Of a DNA stretch of 64,000 bases, positions 10,006 to 19,891 are shown in pieces (within the stretch, counting starts at the first letter, position 1; each line of letters starts with the position of its first letter). Below the pieces are notes generated by a model that was not told the DNA's origin, searched no databases, and worked only from the letters and a program-made list of their open reading frames with translations. Origin of the DNA: Enchytraeus crypticus (taxonomy: Eukaryota > Annelida > Clitellata > Enchytraeida > Enchytraeidae); contig CAJHZI010000493.1 of NCBI GenBank assembly GCA_905160935.1, positions 186,001-250,000 of the forward strand. The letters are read 5' to 3'. The translations under genes were made by a program, and so were the position numbers.

Positions 10006-10370
10006 CACTACTAATAATAGTAGTATAATAATACTAAAAATAATAATGGTTAAAATAACAAGGTTTTACGTGCGTTCCTCATTACATGTCAAGAACGTTC
10101 AAAATTTAAGAAACTACATGTATAGCAATTAATAGAAATTATATTATTTTCTTAGCCCTATCATATTGAGGGATTTCAACTAGGCTACAATCTATTATGA
10201 TTTGACTAGGTAACACTATAAATTGAATTGCAACTAAATTCTTGGCATGCATTAGTTTTGCCGGATTTCATATTTAGTTTATTAGTAGCCTATGGGATGT
10301 GAAGCGATGTGAGACACATTCTTCTTCTTTAAGCTTTTGCTTGAAATCTTTTGATATTTTTGAAATCTCT
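10006..10370. other. No gene seen
   Basis: AT-rich spacer between the LTR module and the hAT gene. It starts with a short ATA/ATAATA-rich stretch and ends in a pyrimidine-rich tract with CAG, a plausible acceptor for the next exon. Confidence 0.5.
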
Positions 10371-11523
10371 CAGGAGTGAAAAAGACGCAGTTTATACTGA
10401 CTGACAAGTTCGAAGAAGCCCGGGTTAAGCTGAAAGAAATCATCACTGGTGTGCGTCAGGTTACCATCGGTCTCGATATCTGGACAAAGAAAGGATTTAC
10501 TGCCTCGTTTCTAGGCATTTCGGCATGCTTCTTCGATCCAGTTAGTCGTACTGCACCACATATGTTCCTTAATCTACATCAGATTCAGCACCCACACACA
10601 GGTGTGGACTAATTGTTTAGTTTGAAGACTTACAATACTTTGTAAATTTAGTATTTATATTTTTAAAAATTACCCAGAGCTTTAGCAAAGGAGATGCCAT
10701 GCAATTTTAGTTAATGATATTTCTTCATATTGTTTAGATTTATTTTACGAATCTTTACTTTCTAATAGTTTTGCCGGTAGTCAGCTAGATAGATCTTAAC
10801 TGCACTTTCTGACGGCCGTTTTATTTGTTTTCTGTCTCGTTATATGCGCATTGTGTATAATTCGATTCAGTTTCAAATAAATGATTACGGTTCACTCTCT
10901 CAAATTTATAGGCCTATTTTTTATTATAAACCCGGTAATTGGCGTTTATACGTAGTTTGGTAATTTATAATCATGGTGAACATACTTTCAGGTTCTGCAA
11001 TTGCTGATAAGCTGAGAGATACAATGGAACAATAGGGCATCACACCTGATAAGGTTCTCGTAGTCATAATAGATAATGGCAGCAAAATGACTAAGGCTCT
11101 GAAAATCCTAAACACACCTGTCGATGAAAGTGACACTGAAGATGAGATGGAGGAAGGTAATGATGTACAACAGATGGGGACCGAGGTAGAGTCTGAAGCT
11201 GTCAGATCTTCTTACTGACAGCTCCCTTGTCTGGCTCACAGTATTCAACTCGTTGTGAAGGAATTGCGTCATGACACAATTTGCACTGTTCTGATTTATA
11301 AAGCAAGATCAGTGGTTCGAAAGGTTCGCGGATCATCAGTGATAACTGAGAAACTAATCGAGGCAGCAGGCAAGTCAGTAATCCTTGATTCTCCAACACG
11401 ATGGAACAGCACACTGCATATGTTGCAGCGTCTTTTGGGGATTCGCCCAAACTTGACCCGGGTATTAGAGAACCAAAGATTGATAGTCTTGCTTTCAGCG
11501 AATGGGAGAAGATAGAGCATATA

Positions 11524-12859
11524 CGAGGGGCGGTCATAAAGTTCGAGGACTAGTCAAAATTCGAAAAGGGTGTGGGATCTTCAAACGTTAGACTGACATA
11601 TTGTGAAAGCTTATTTTCTTGGCTTTCTTCTGATATAATTACTCGCCCTATGGGTTCAACGCAACCGGATATAGAAACATTTCTGTGTTGATACTATTTT
11701 ACACCCAGTCAGACAAATAAACAAACAAAATGGCGTCAAAGTTAGAAGTTCGTTATTCGATCAAATTTTGCTTTAAGCTTGGCAAAACTCAAACGGAAGC
11801 GCTTCAAATGTTGACTACAGCATATGGAGAAGGCTCTGCATCAAAATCAAATGTTAGCAAATGGTATAATCGTTTTAAAAGTGGTGAAGAATTGGTGCAG
11901 TCTCAGGAACGCTCAGGCAGGCCTTCAACTTCAGTTAACGACCGAAATATGGTCAAAATCAATAAACTGGTGCTTCAAAATCGCAGAATTACCATGCAAG
12001 AACTACAGAATGAAGTTGGTATAAGTCATGGATCAGTTGCAGTAATCTTAAATGAACTTGGATTTAACAAAGTATGCGCACGATGGGTGCCCAGGCTGCT
12101 GACTGAAGAACAGTGCCAGACTCGTGTTTCGATTTGCCTGCAGTGGAGATCCCGCTTGCAACGTGAAGGGGCTGAGAACTTTCTGAAACGTGTCGTGACA
12201 TGCGATGAGACATGGATACACCACTACGATCCTGAATCTAAGCAGCAATCGTCAGTTTGGAAGCACCAATCAAGCCCAAGACCTCATAAAGCAAAAGTTG
12301 CGAGAAGTGCTGGCAAGGTGATGCACCTGATTTTCTTTGATTATCAGGGAATCATCTATGATCACAGATTGCCGAAAGGACAAACAGTAACTGGAAACTA
12401 TTACTCGACAGTACTGAAAAGGAAACTCATGGTAAAATTGAACGAGAAGCGCCCTAAACTGATTGAAAATGGATGGATCTTGCACCACGATAATGCGCCA
12501 GCTCACCGGTCCCAGATTTGCCAGCAGACCATCGCTGAAATCGGCTGTGAACTGCTTGCTCACCCTGCCTACTCACCTGACCTTGCTCCCTGTGACCATT
12601 CTCTATTTCCTGACCTGAAAAATTACCTCCGTGGTCAACGGTTTCAGTCAGACGATGAGGTCAACGCAGCTGTTTCGGGTGCGATGAAGGTGCTGTACAA
12701 GAATGGCCTATGGCACTACTTCGAGGCTTGGAAGGATCGCTGGACGAAGTGTATCGATTCCCAAGGGATGCATTTTGAAGGCCAAACTTAAATTTTGTAA
12801 ATAGCATTAACAGTTTTTGTGTAATAAATGTAGTCCTCGAACTTTATGACTGCCCCTCG
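11524..12859 (+). mobile_element. Complete mariner transposon
   Basis: The 1336-bp element has 29-bp inverted ends beginning CGAGGGGC, 28 of 29 identical, and is flanked by TA on both sides (11522-11523 and 12860-12861), the mariner target duplication. It sits inside the hAT gene, and the hAT frame continues correctly across the insertion point, so it landed cleanly. Intact ends and an intact transposase make it the youngest-looking insertion here. Confidence 0.93.
11730..12791 (+). CDS. Mariner transposase, intact (353 residues)
   Basis: The enzyme binds the inverted ends and moves the element by cut-and-paste into TA. A helix-turn-helix N-terminal half ends in RWVPRLLTEEQ. The catalytic core has TCDETWIHHYDP, LHHDNAPAHRS and YSPDLAPCDHSLFP, with 34 residues between the second and third Asp (the D34D signature of mariner). 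Length is normal for the family. There are no stops or frameshifts from the ATG to the TAA. Promoter and 3' signals fit inside the element; an AATAAA lies near 12823. Confidence 0.95.
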   Translation: MASKLEVRYSIKFCFKLGKTQTEALQMLTTAYGEGSASKSNVSKWYNRFKSGEELVQSQERSGRPSTSVNDRNMVKINKLVLQNRRITMQELQNEVGISHGSVAVILNELGFNKVCARWVPRLLTEEQCQTRVSICLQWRSRLQREGAENFLKRVVTCDETWIHHYDPESKQQSSVWKHQSSPRPHKAKVARSAGKVMHLIFFDYQGIIYDHRLPKGQTVTGNYYSTVLKRKLMVKLNEKRPKLIENGWILHHDNAPAHRSQICQQTIAEIGCELLAHPAYSPDLAPCDHSLFPDLKNYLRGQRFQSDDEVNAAVSGAMKVLYKNGLWHYFEAWKDRWTKCIDSQGMHFEGQT

Positions 12860-14292
12860 TAAGCACACTTTCGCACCCTTTTGCTGCGCACACAGATACA
12901 CTGCAGAAGGATTCTTACGCTCTATCGCAAGTAATTCCGGCTATACTAGATATGAGCTGCCATCTTGAGGAGATAGAGGGCACTGAATCAGGAGAGGGGT
13001 ATGGAATGGCGAGGGGCCTTCTTCAGGCCTTAAAAAGGCGTTTCGACAACTTTCTAAATCCTCAAAGCTCGACATTTGAGGTGGTGCCTGCTGCTGCTTG
13101 TCTCTTGGACTATGAGACGGCACCATTCCTGCTTACACCAACTATGGAAATACTGTCGTCAGCTGCAAGAGCATACATCATCCAAAAAGTTAGATAAATT
13201 GCTACTGATATGGTAGATATAAATAGCATACTGATATGGTTTGATGTTATATTAATTATTTTACAGTATTCTAATTGTTCATGGTGCCTTTTAATGCTTA
13301 GATTAAATTCTTGTATCTTTAAACTACATTGATAGATTGTAGTCAGAAATGTGAATAGTAATTTAAAATTGATCACAAATTTTAATATTCAACAGTTCGA
13401 TCCTCTATTCACTGATTAATTATCATTTGAACGATCAATTTCAGAGTGTTAATTAATTTCTTAGATTTTCAATTAAACTAATTGCTCTGTGTTATTTTTT
13501 ACGAATTAGTCTTCGACATAAACTTACTGAAGAGGCTACGTACTCTGAAGTTTAGAGTAGGTAGCCTCCTAATCTATTCCGTTCATTCTGCAAATAAACT
13601 CTATCTGTTTTGTGCTCAGTGTATCTGTAGGAACAAAGTACTCCCAGTGTCAACTTGGGTGACTCAAGCATCCATGAACGCTGCCATTGATGAAGGAGAT
13701 GACAGCGATAATGAACCAACCCGCAAGAAATTCAAACATCTATTTCGGAAGCTTACATCGACAACGACTCAAACTACTTCAAGTCCAACAGCGAACACTA
13801 TAGATAATGAGTTGACAAAATATTTCACGATGCTTCAGGATAATCTCTGCACGGGAACAACACCACTGCCATTCTGGTTGGAAAACGAACCCTTATTTCC
13901 ACGTCTAGCTAAGACTGCTCAAGATATGGTAGCCGCTCCAGCATCCGAGGCATATTGCGAAAGAATTTTTTCGCTCTGTGATCTGACTGCCTGTAAGAGA
14001 AATAGAGCTCAGGTGTGTTTTGAGAAGCAGGTCTTCTTGAACCTTCATAAGAAAATGACTGACGATAATGCTAATAATAGTAATAATAATAATAAAGGTT
14101 TAGCGTCCGTTTTTTCATACAAGGATGATGTCAGGGACGTCCCCCCCATCACATGTCACTACAAATCGATTCACCCCAAACGATCTGAAAAAACACGTGC
14201 TGAAGAGAAATGAAAGATCCTAAACAGTGCCGGTCTTGAAATTGCAACATCTTTCATCTGTTCTTGACAAAGTGTATTCATGATTTTGCAGT

Positions 14293-15018
14293 AATCGTCT
14301 CTCTGTCAACCCCTCTAAAACCGAGTATCTTTTAATCGGCACTCCCCAGCAAAGAACCAAAATTGCCAATTCCTCCATCTATTCTCAAAATCTTGCTCTA
14401 ACTCCTACTGCCAAGGCTAAAAACCTTGATGTCATGTTTGATGAAAATCCTGATTTTAAATCTCATATCTCATCTGTCTGTCGTTCATCTTTCTTCCAGA
14501 TTCGTCAAATCAGACAGATGCGGTCATCTCTTGATAAAAATTCATCCATAATTCTTGCCAACTCAAAAGTTCATTCTACACCCGACTACTGCAATTCATT
14601 GCTATATGGTTTACCTTCTTCTCTCATGCGTTTGCAACGCGTTCAAAATACTCTAGTACGTGTTGTCTGTCGATCCTCGAGGCTTCAGGCCACCTCTAGT
14701 TCCTTGCTTAATAACCTTCATTGGCTTCCTGTAGTTCAAAGAGTTAAGTTTAAAATTGCTCTTTTAACGTTCAAAACAATCCTTTTTGGTAAACCTTCTT
14801 ACCTTTCTGATCTCCTAATGCAATATCAACCTTCTCGTAAGCTTCGTTCTTCTGACACCAAACTGCTCAAAATTCCTAATATTATCACTTCGTTAGGTAG
14901 ACGTTCATTTTCTTTCTCCGCTCCTACTGTTTGGAACTCTCTTCCTCCTGATCTTCGCTCATGTTCTACTACTTCCACTTTCCGTTGTAAGTTGAAAACA
15001 CATCTCTTCCCAACATAG
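14293..15018 (+). pseudogene. 5'-truncated LINE, C-terminal part of reverse transcriptase ORF
   Basis: The open frame covers the thumb and C-terminal region of a CR1/L2-type LINE: NRLSVNPSKTEYLLIG, then DYCNSLLYGLP, LHWLPVVQRVKFKIALLTFK and SAPTVWNSLPPDLRS. These phrases are characteristic of this region. Everything upstream, including the endonuclease and catalytic palm, is missing, as expected after incomplete reverse transcription. The piece itself has no stops, so the insertion may be fairly recent. Confidence 0.8.
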
Positions 15019-15780
15019 ATTTTATTTAGATGATGCTAAAATAAAGGATACTAATGAGAAATTTTCATTGTTAAATGATTAACTCAAACTAGCAAACTCA
15101 ATTGTAGGCCTAATATTGTCTGTGGCGAACTTAAGTAATTAATCAACTCTCTCTATAGTGATTTATTATAATGAAATTAAGAATAGAAACATTGAATAAT
15201 ACATGTGTGATGTTTAAGTTTAAAATGGTTCACCATATTTAAGGACTGAAATAGAATAGAAATAGAATTAAAAAATTCCTTGACTGAAATAGAATCGGAA
15301 TAGAAAATAATTTTTTGAAATATAACAAAAACTTAAACGAAAAAATATGCAAAGACTAAAATAGAAATATAAAAACATTAGCAAAGACTGTAAGAGAAAC
15401 TGAAATAGAAAAACTTTAGGAGACTGGAATATCACTGATATAGGCCTAGTATATGAGTAATTTAATTCTACGCGTTATAGGATCGAATGTATTTCATGGA
15501 CATTTAATTTAAATTTAATTAATTTTCGTTGATATCAAACATTCGGATATTGTTGTATTTTCGTGAACTGTACGTATTTAATTCGCGGTTTATTTTAAAT
15601 TTAAAAAATTAAATATTAACTACAGTAGTCTGTAAGTAAATCCGTAAAGGTCGGGCCTCTGAGATTAGTGTAGTTTAATTTATGAGTTCAGACGCGAATC
15701 CCGTGAATAGTTCAGTACATTTAAGGATTTTACGTCTGCTTTTGGTGTCTTTAGCCTGCTAAGGTAAGACACCTGACAAC
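15019..15780. other. AT-rich spacer with degenerate GACTGAAATAGAA repeats
   Basis: No gene is seen. Between about 15240 and 15430 the phrase ACTGAAATAGAA and close variants recur irregularly. The rest is AT-rich sequence downstream of the LINE fragment. Confidence 0.55.
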
Positions 15781-15789
15781 TCATCTAAG

Positions 15790-16608
15790 CATTTCATTAG
15801 GGGAAAACCTACTCGATTCGGTTACAAGGACTGGATGATGTGCAGTGTCACAGGATATTGCTACAAATATGACACCTATTGTGGAAGGACTGTCAATCAA
15901 CCTCCCACCCCGCTTGGTACAAAAATTGTCATGGCTCTCCTCGACGTCGTCACTGTCCAAAATGATCACGTGGTCTTCCTTGATAATTTCTTTACAAGCT
16001 ATGAGCTTCTCTCTCAACTAAGGAACTTGGTCTTTGTGCAACGGGTACTGTTCGCGAAAACAGACTGAAGAAATGCCCTTTAGCTTCATAAAAGGAGAGC
16101 CAAAGAGGAGCGTGGAACCCATGACTACAGATTTGATGTCAAATAATCTCTATTGGCCGCTAGACAACAGTATTGTGACGATGGCAAGGAATTATGATGG
16201 AGTGCACCCAGTAAGGAGTGCTAAGCGTTGGACCAAGGAGGACAAATCCAAGGTCGACGTACCACAGAAGATTGTTTTGAATTCTTATAACTATGGAGGT
16301 GTTGATCTATTTGATCAAATGGTTAATTCTTGCCGTATTCGTATCTTGCGTATTAGGAAGTGGTGGTGGTTCCTGTTTACTCATATGATGAATCTGTCAT
16401 GTCCATGGTGAATGCGTGGAGACGGTTTCAACATTCAACATCAAATGACACTATGAACCTTATGGACTTTCAGAGAAATGTGAAAGGTCAAAACAGGATC
16501 TCTAGACACGTCTCTGTACCTAGATCAGTCATAGAAGATAATGTTGGACACTATCCGCAGAGAATAGAGAAGCAGCTCGGATGCTCCATTTGCCATGCAA
16601 GAGTTTGA
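15790..16608 (+). pseudogene. piggyBac transposase remnant
   Basis: Several frames together show the piggyBac (DDE_Tnp_1_7) pattern: RFGYKDWMMCSVTGYCYKYD, then VVFLDNFFTSYELLSQL with a catalytic Asp, NYGGVDLFDQMVNSCRIR with the later Asp, and a trailing CSICHARV, perhaps half of the C-terminal cysteine finger. Frame changes lie near 16035, 16350 and 16390. No TTAA-flanked ends could be placed, so only the inner part of the element survives. Confidence 0.8.
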
Positions 16609-16689
16609 TGGGTGTCTCAGACTGCAATGGGTTCTGGACGATATCAAAAGATGGTGCTCGAAATGAATAATAAAAATTAACTCAACAAA

Positions 16690-17160
16690 AACTCAACTGG
16701 TGAACTTCAATCCTAGACGGAAACCGGTCTCACTAAAGCTCCTTGGCCATATTAGAGAGTTCTAAAAACGAAATGACCATGCTGGGGGTAACATTCCACA
16801 AAAACGTCACCCACTGGACTCACTGTCAGCAGAAAACGAAACCAGCCCTTCAGCGCATCGCTCTACTGCGGAAGATTAGCGGCCAGGGATGGTGCACCAA
16901 ATCTCGCACTCCGGTGACACTGTACAAACAATAAATCAGACCGGTACTAGAGTATAGGAGCGTCGTCCTTGCCGACACCAACAAGACTCTCTTACTACAT
17001 CTCCACAGAGTCCTGAATTCAGCAATAAGGACGGCGCTTCGCGAAGGCAGATGTACAAGCATCAGATCTCTACATGAAGCCTCCGGACTACAAACACTAG
17101 AAAAGCGACTGAGCCAGCTGCAGTCACAATTATTCACAATTATTACAATAACCTATGGGA
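16690..17160 (+). pseudogene. Jockey-like LINE fragment, C-terminal part
   Basis: The C-terminal portion of a Jockey-type reverse transcriptase is recognisable: LGVTFHKN-like start (GVTFHKNVTHWTHCQQ), PALQRIALLRKISGQGW, LYKQ, then after an in-frame stop near 16932 IRPVLEYRSVVLADTNKTLL and LEKRLSQLQSQ. The catalytic core is absent. It lies directly against the CR1 element that follows. Confidence 0.75.
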
Positions 17161-17197
17161 TGTAATCTTTCTATATATCTGCTTAGAGAACAGGCAT

Positions 17198-18172
17198 ATG
17201 ACAGTGCATCTACGACAACTAATCAGATTGCATAATATGCTACTGGATTTAGATAATAGGATGAAGAAGGTTAAAGCATTTCTTTATAAATGGACTAGTG
17301 GTGTGGATAATGTTGATTTTGTTGAAGGTAAGGGTATACTAGATACCACTCTAGAAATTCATAAAGATAAGGTCAGGGAAATGTCGGATAAAGTGCTGGC
17401 CTGTATTCTACAGGCAGAGGAATGCAGGAAATGGCCAACTCCAGTTGAGGCTCAAAAGTGGGAGTTGGTAGAGAGCAAACGTAGCAGGAAAGACAGGACC
17501 AGAGGAAAAGCATTAGGACATGAATTGCCAGCACGAGAAAGAACTTATAACAGATTAGATAAACAAATTCATGTAATAGAAGATGACGATGGAATTGCCG
17601 AACGACGTCCTGACCATAAAGCCAAAGATGGAAAATCAGTGAAGGAAGTGCTGGATAGGGCCACTGAGGAATCACACCGTGTTGTTGTGATGGGAGATTC
17701 TATGATCAGAACTCTGAGCATAGATCTCAAGCGAGAGACTGAAGGTTTAATACAAGGGCAGTCGCTGTCAGGGGCAAAAATAGAAAGAATAGCGTGTGAA
17801 GTAGGAAGATTGCAGGAAGATGAGAAAAGACACTTGGTTTTAATGGTAGGGACAAATAACTTCATTGAAGAGGATTGTAGCAATATTCTAAATAAATATG
17901 GCATACTGCTAAACAATGCCAAGAAAGCAAAAAGTAAAAGTGTAACAGTTTTAGGGATAGCGAAGAGGTCTGATTTGACGGAAAGATTAGAGCGTAAGAG
18001 GTCATTGGTAAATATGAGACTGAGAGAGCTATGCCAAGCTAGAGGCTTTGCTTTCTTGGGTTTAGAGCTACAGCGCAGTATGACTGATGCTGGTGGTATC
18101 CATCTAAATTTAAAGGGAAGAAAGTTTGTCGGTGAGAAAGTTTTCAAGCACCTTGTGAATTTTTTAGAATAA
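17198..18172 (+). CDS. CR1 ORF1 protein with SGNH/GDSL esterase domain
   Basis: This intact 324-residue frame has a charged N-terminal half and a C-terminal SGNH-hydrolase-like domain: VVVMGDSMIRTL (nucleophile Ser in GDS), LVLMVGTNNF (the Asn block), and DAGGIHLNLKGRKF carrying the Asp-x-x-x-His pair. Esterase domains in ORF1 are known for CR1-group LINEs and are thought to aid membrane or RNP handling. The stop TAA overlaps the ORF2 ATG as TAATG, suggesting termination-reinitiation. The absence of stops is notable beside the damaged ORF2. Confidence 0.8.
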   Translation: MTVHLRQLIRLHNMLLDLDNRMKKVKAFLYKWTSGVDNVDFVEGKGILDTTLEIHKDKVREMSDKVLACILQAEECRKWPTPVEAQKWELVESKRSRKDRTRGKALGHELPARERTYNRLDKQIHVIEDDDGIAERRPDHKAKDGKSVKEVLDRATEESHRVVVMGDSMIRTLSIDLKRETEGLIQGQSLSGAKIERIACEVGRLQEDEKRHLVLMVGTNNFIEEDCSNILNKYGILLNNAKKAKSKSVTVLGIAKRSDLTERLERKRSLVNMRLRELCQARGFAFLGLELQRSMTDAGGIHLNLKGRKFVGEKVFKHLVNFLE

Positions 18173-18597
18173 TGTACACAGAAGGGGTGCAAAAATTAGG
18201 TCATGCAGCTATGGCTGATAAAACTCGAAATTGTTATAGTAATTTAGATGTTAAAAATAACTTAAAATGTGTATACTTCAATTCCAGAAGTATTGTAAAT
18301 AAAATGTCACAACTAGAGTTGTTGATTAAAGATGAAAATATAGATATTTTGGGAATCAGTGATTCATGGTTGTCTGATGACATTAGTGATAGTGAAATTA
18401 GTTTTAGTGGATACAGTGTATTTAGATGTGATCGAAATGATTTAGTCAAGAAACGAGGTGGGGGTGTTTTGCTGTATGTAAAAAATGAATTGAACCTAAT
18501 TCAAGTTAACGATTTATGTGTTTCAAACTTTAAAGAAAGAGTTTGGTGCAATATCAAGTGTAAGAACATTAATCTTATTATGACAGATAGATGGTAA
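18172..18597 (+). pseudogene. CR1 ORF2, endonuclease start (left part)
   Basis: ORF2 begins with an apurinic-type endonuclease that nicks the target. FNSRSIVNKMSQLELLI, DILGISDSWLSDD and KKRGGGVLLYVKNE are typical of CR1. The frame is cut after about 135 residues by the inserted second LINE. The matching right-hand part begins near 23232. Confidence 0.8.
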
Positions 18598-18742
18598 CAC
18601 AGCCAATATGGCGACGTGTTTATTTATTAAATAAAGTAAAATATATAGTGTTATTTAAAAACTCCATACTAGAGATTAGTCTATAATATATAGTCGTGTA
18701 TATTATAGTCTACACTACTATTTATTTGGAACGCTTGCCATT

Positions 18743-19891
18743 ATGGCTGAAACAGCTGCTAGTAATATAGATATAACCGACAACAATAGGCCTACCGCAA
18801 TGATAGCCTGCGAGTTACTCTGCTACTTACAATGTAAATTTGAAAAACTGACTAACACCAAGCTACAGAGCATTATAGGCGACTTCTATTCTGCCACAGA
18901 TATCACGGAAGCAAAGGAGAAATTAGTTGAATCTGTGGACGGATTAGGATTAGATAAGTGGCCTAAACCTGCGAAGAGGAAGCTAAGCGAGAACAAGACT
19001 AAGACGGAGCTGAATGACATTTTCAATGTTTTCAGCTTCATTGATGAAAATTTACTTAAGGATAGGCTTCCTAAATTTGTTACATTAAACGTGAATAATC
19101 TTCCTTCGGCAAGACTTGAGGAGGGGGACTTGCGGTGCGTCCTGAACAGGTTGGATACATTGGATAAGAAGTTGGATAGTCTTGCTCACTCACCTACACT
19201 CAAACACTCTGATCTTCAACCTGAAGGACTTGGGGTGGTTATCGGCAAATTAACAAGTCTTGAGAACAAGATACTGTCACTCAATGATTCTGAGGTGGAA
19301 GGATCAACACGGGTAAAACAGGCGTCGGACAAGGTGAGGCATCAAGTGATGGATGATGTCGGTGGTTCAGTCCGAAAGTGATCAGAGATTGTAGAGTCAG
19401 GTGCCAGGAATGACAGCAGAGCATCGGTCTCTTACGACACCGACAATGATGGTTTTACTACAATGAAGGTTTCCTACAGTAAAACCAGACAAGCATCTAA
19501 CAAGAGACCTCGATCATCACCAGGTCTACAACAACCACCTAGACCTCAACCTCTACCTAAGACTAATTCTTTCAGAGTCATCGGCACCAATACCTCTTGT
19601 GCTTTGAAAGCTGCCAAAGAGATAAAGAAAAGTAAAATTTTCTTTGTAAGTAATCTGTCTACTGAAACCACATGTGAGCAAATTCATCAATATTTAAACA
19701 GTTGCAGTATTAAAATAAATAATGTTTTTCTAGTCAAATGCAAAAATACTGATTCATACGCCTTTCGGGTAAATATTGATGCTGATGACGTGGATAAATT
19801 CCTGTCAAAGGAAGTGTGGGCACCTAGTATTAAGATTCGAGACTGGGTATTTAAAGTAAAACAGGGAACAACTAATTCTGATAATGAGTAG
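18743..19891 (+). pseudogene. ORF1 of the second LINE, one in-frame stop
   Basis: The frame runs from ATG at 18743 to TAG at 19889-19891 with a single TGA at 19379-19381. The N-terminal part is helical and acidic; the second part has a proline/arginine-rich linker (PRSSPGLQQPPRPQPLP), then a fold like an RNA-recognition motif (KIFFVSNLSTETTCEQI, YAFRVNIDADDVDKFL). Such ORF1 proteins coat LINE RNA. Its stop overlaps the ORF2 ATG by eight bases (ATGAGTAG). Confidence 0.7.

Larger units (their letters stand above)
10371..14080 (+). pseudogene. ZBED-like hAT transposase gene, spliced and split by a mariner
   Basis: hAT transposases cut and paste DNA with an RNase H-like core. Readable parts in order: an exon at 10371-10601 (GLDIWTKKGF, NLHQIQHPH), an intron at 10602-10991 with GT/AG borders that keeps the frame, a core from 10992 (VLVVIIDNGSKM, LAHSIQLVVKE, SPTRWNSTLHML), and after the mariner the frame continues from 12862 (CHLEEIEG, LKRRFDNFL). 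A C-terminal dimerisation region lies at 13840-14060 (PASEAYCERIFSL). There are stops at about 11035 and 11216 and a frame change near 11478. From 13197 to about 13640 no coding is recognised, perhaps a second intron. This is a dead copy. Confidence 0.75.

Noticed and set aside
17569..18192. Minus-strand frame of 207 codons
   Set aside because: Shadow of the LINE ORF1 with the esterase motifs on the plus strand.
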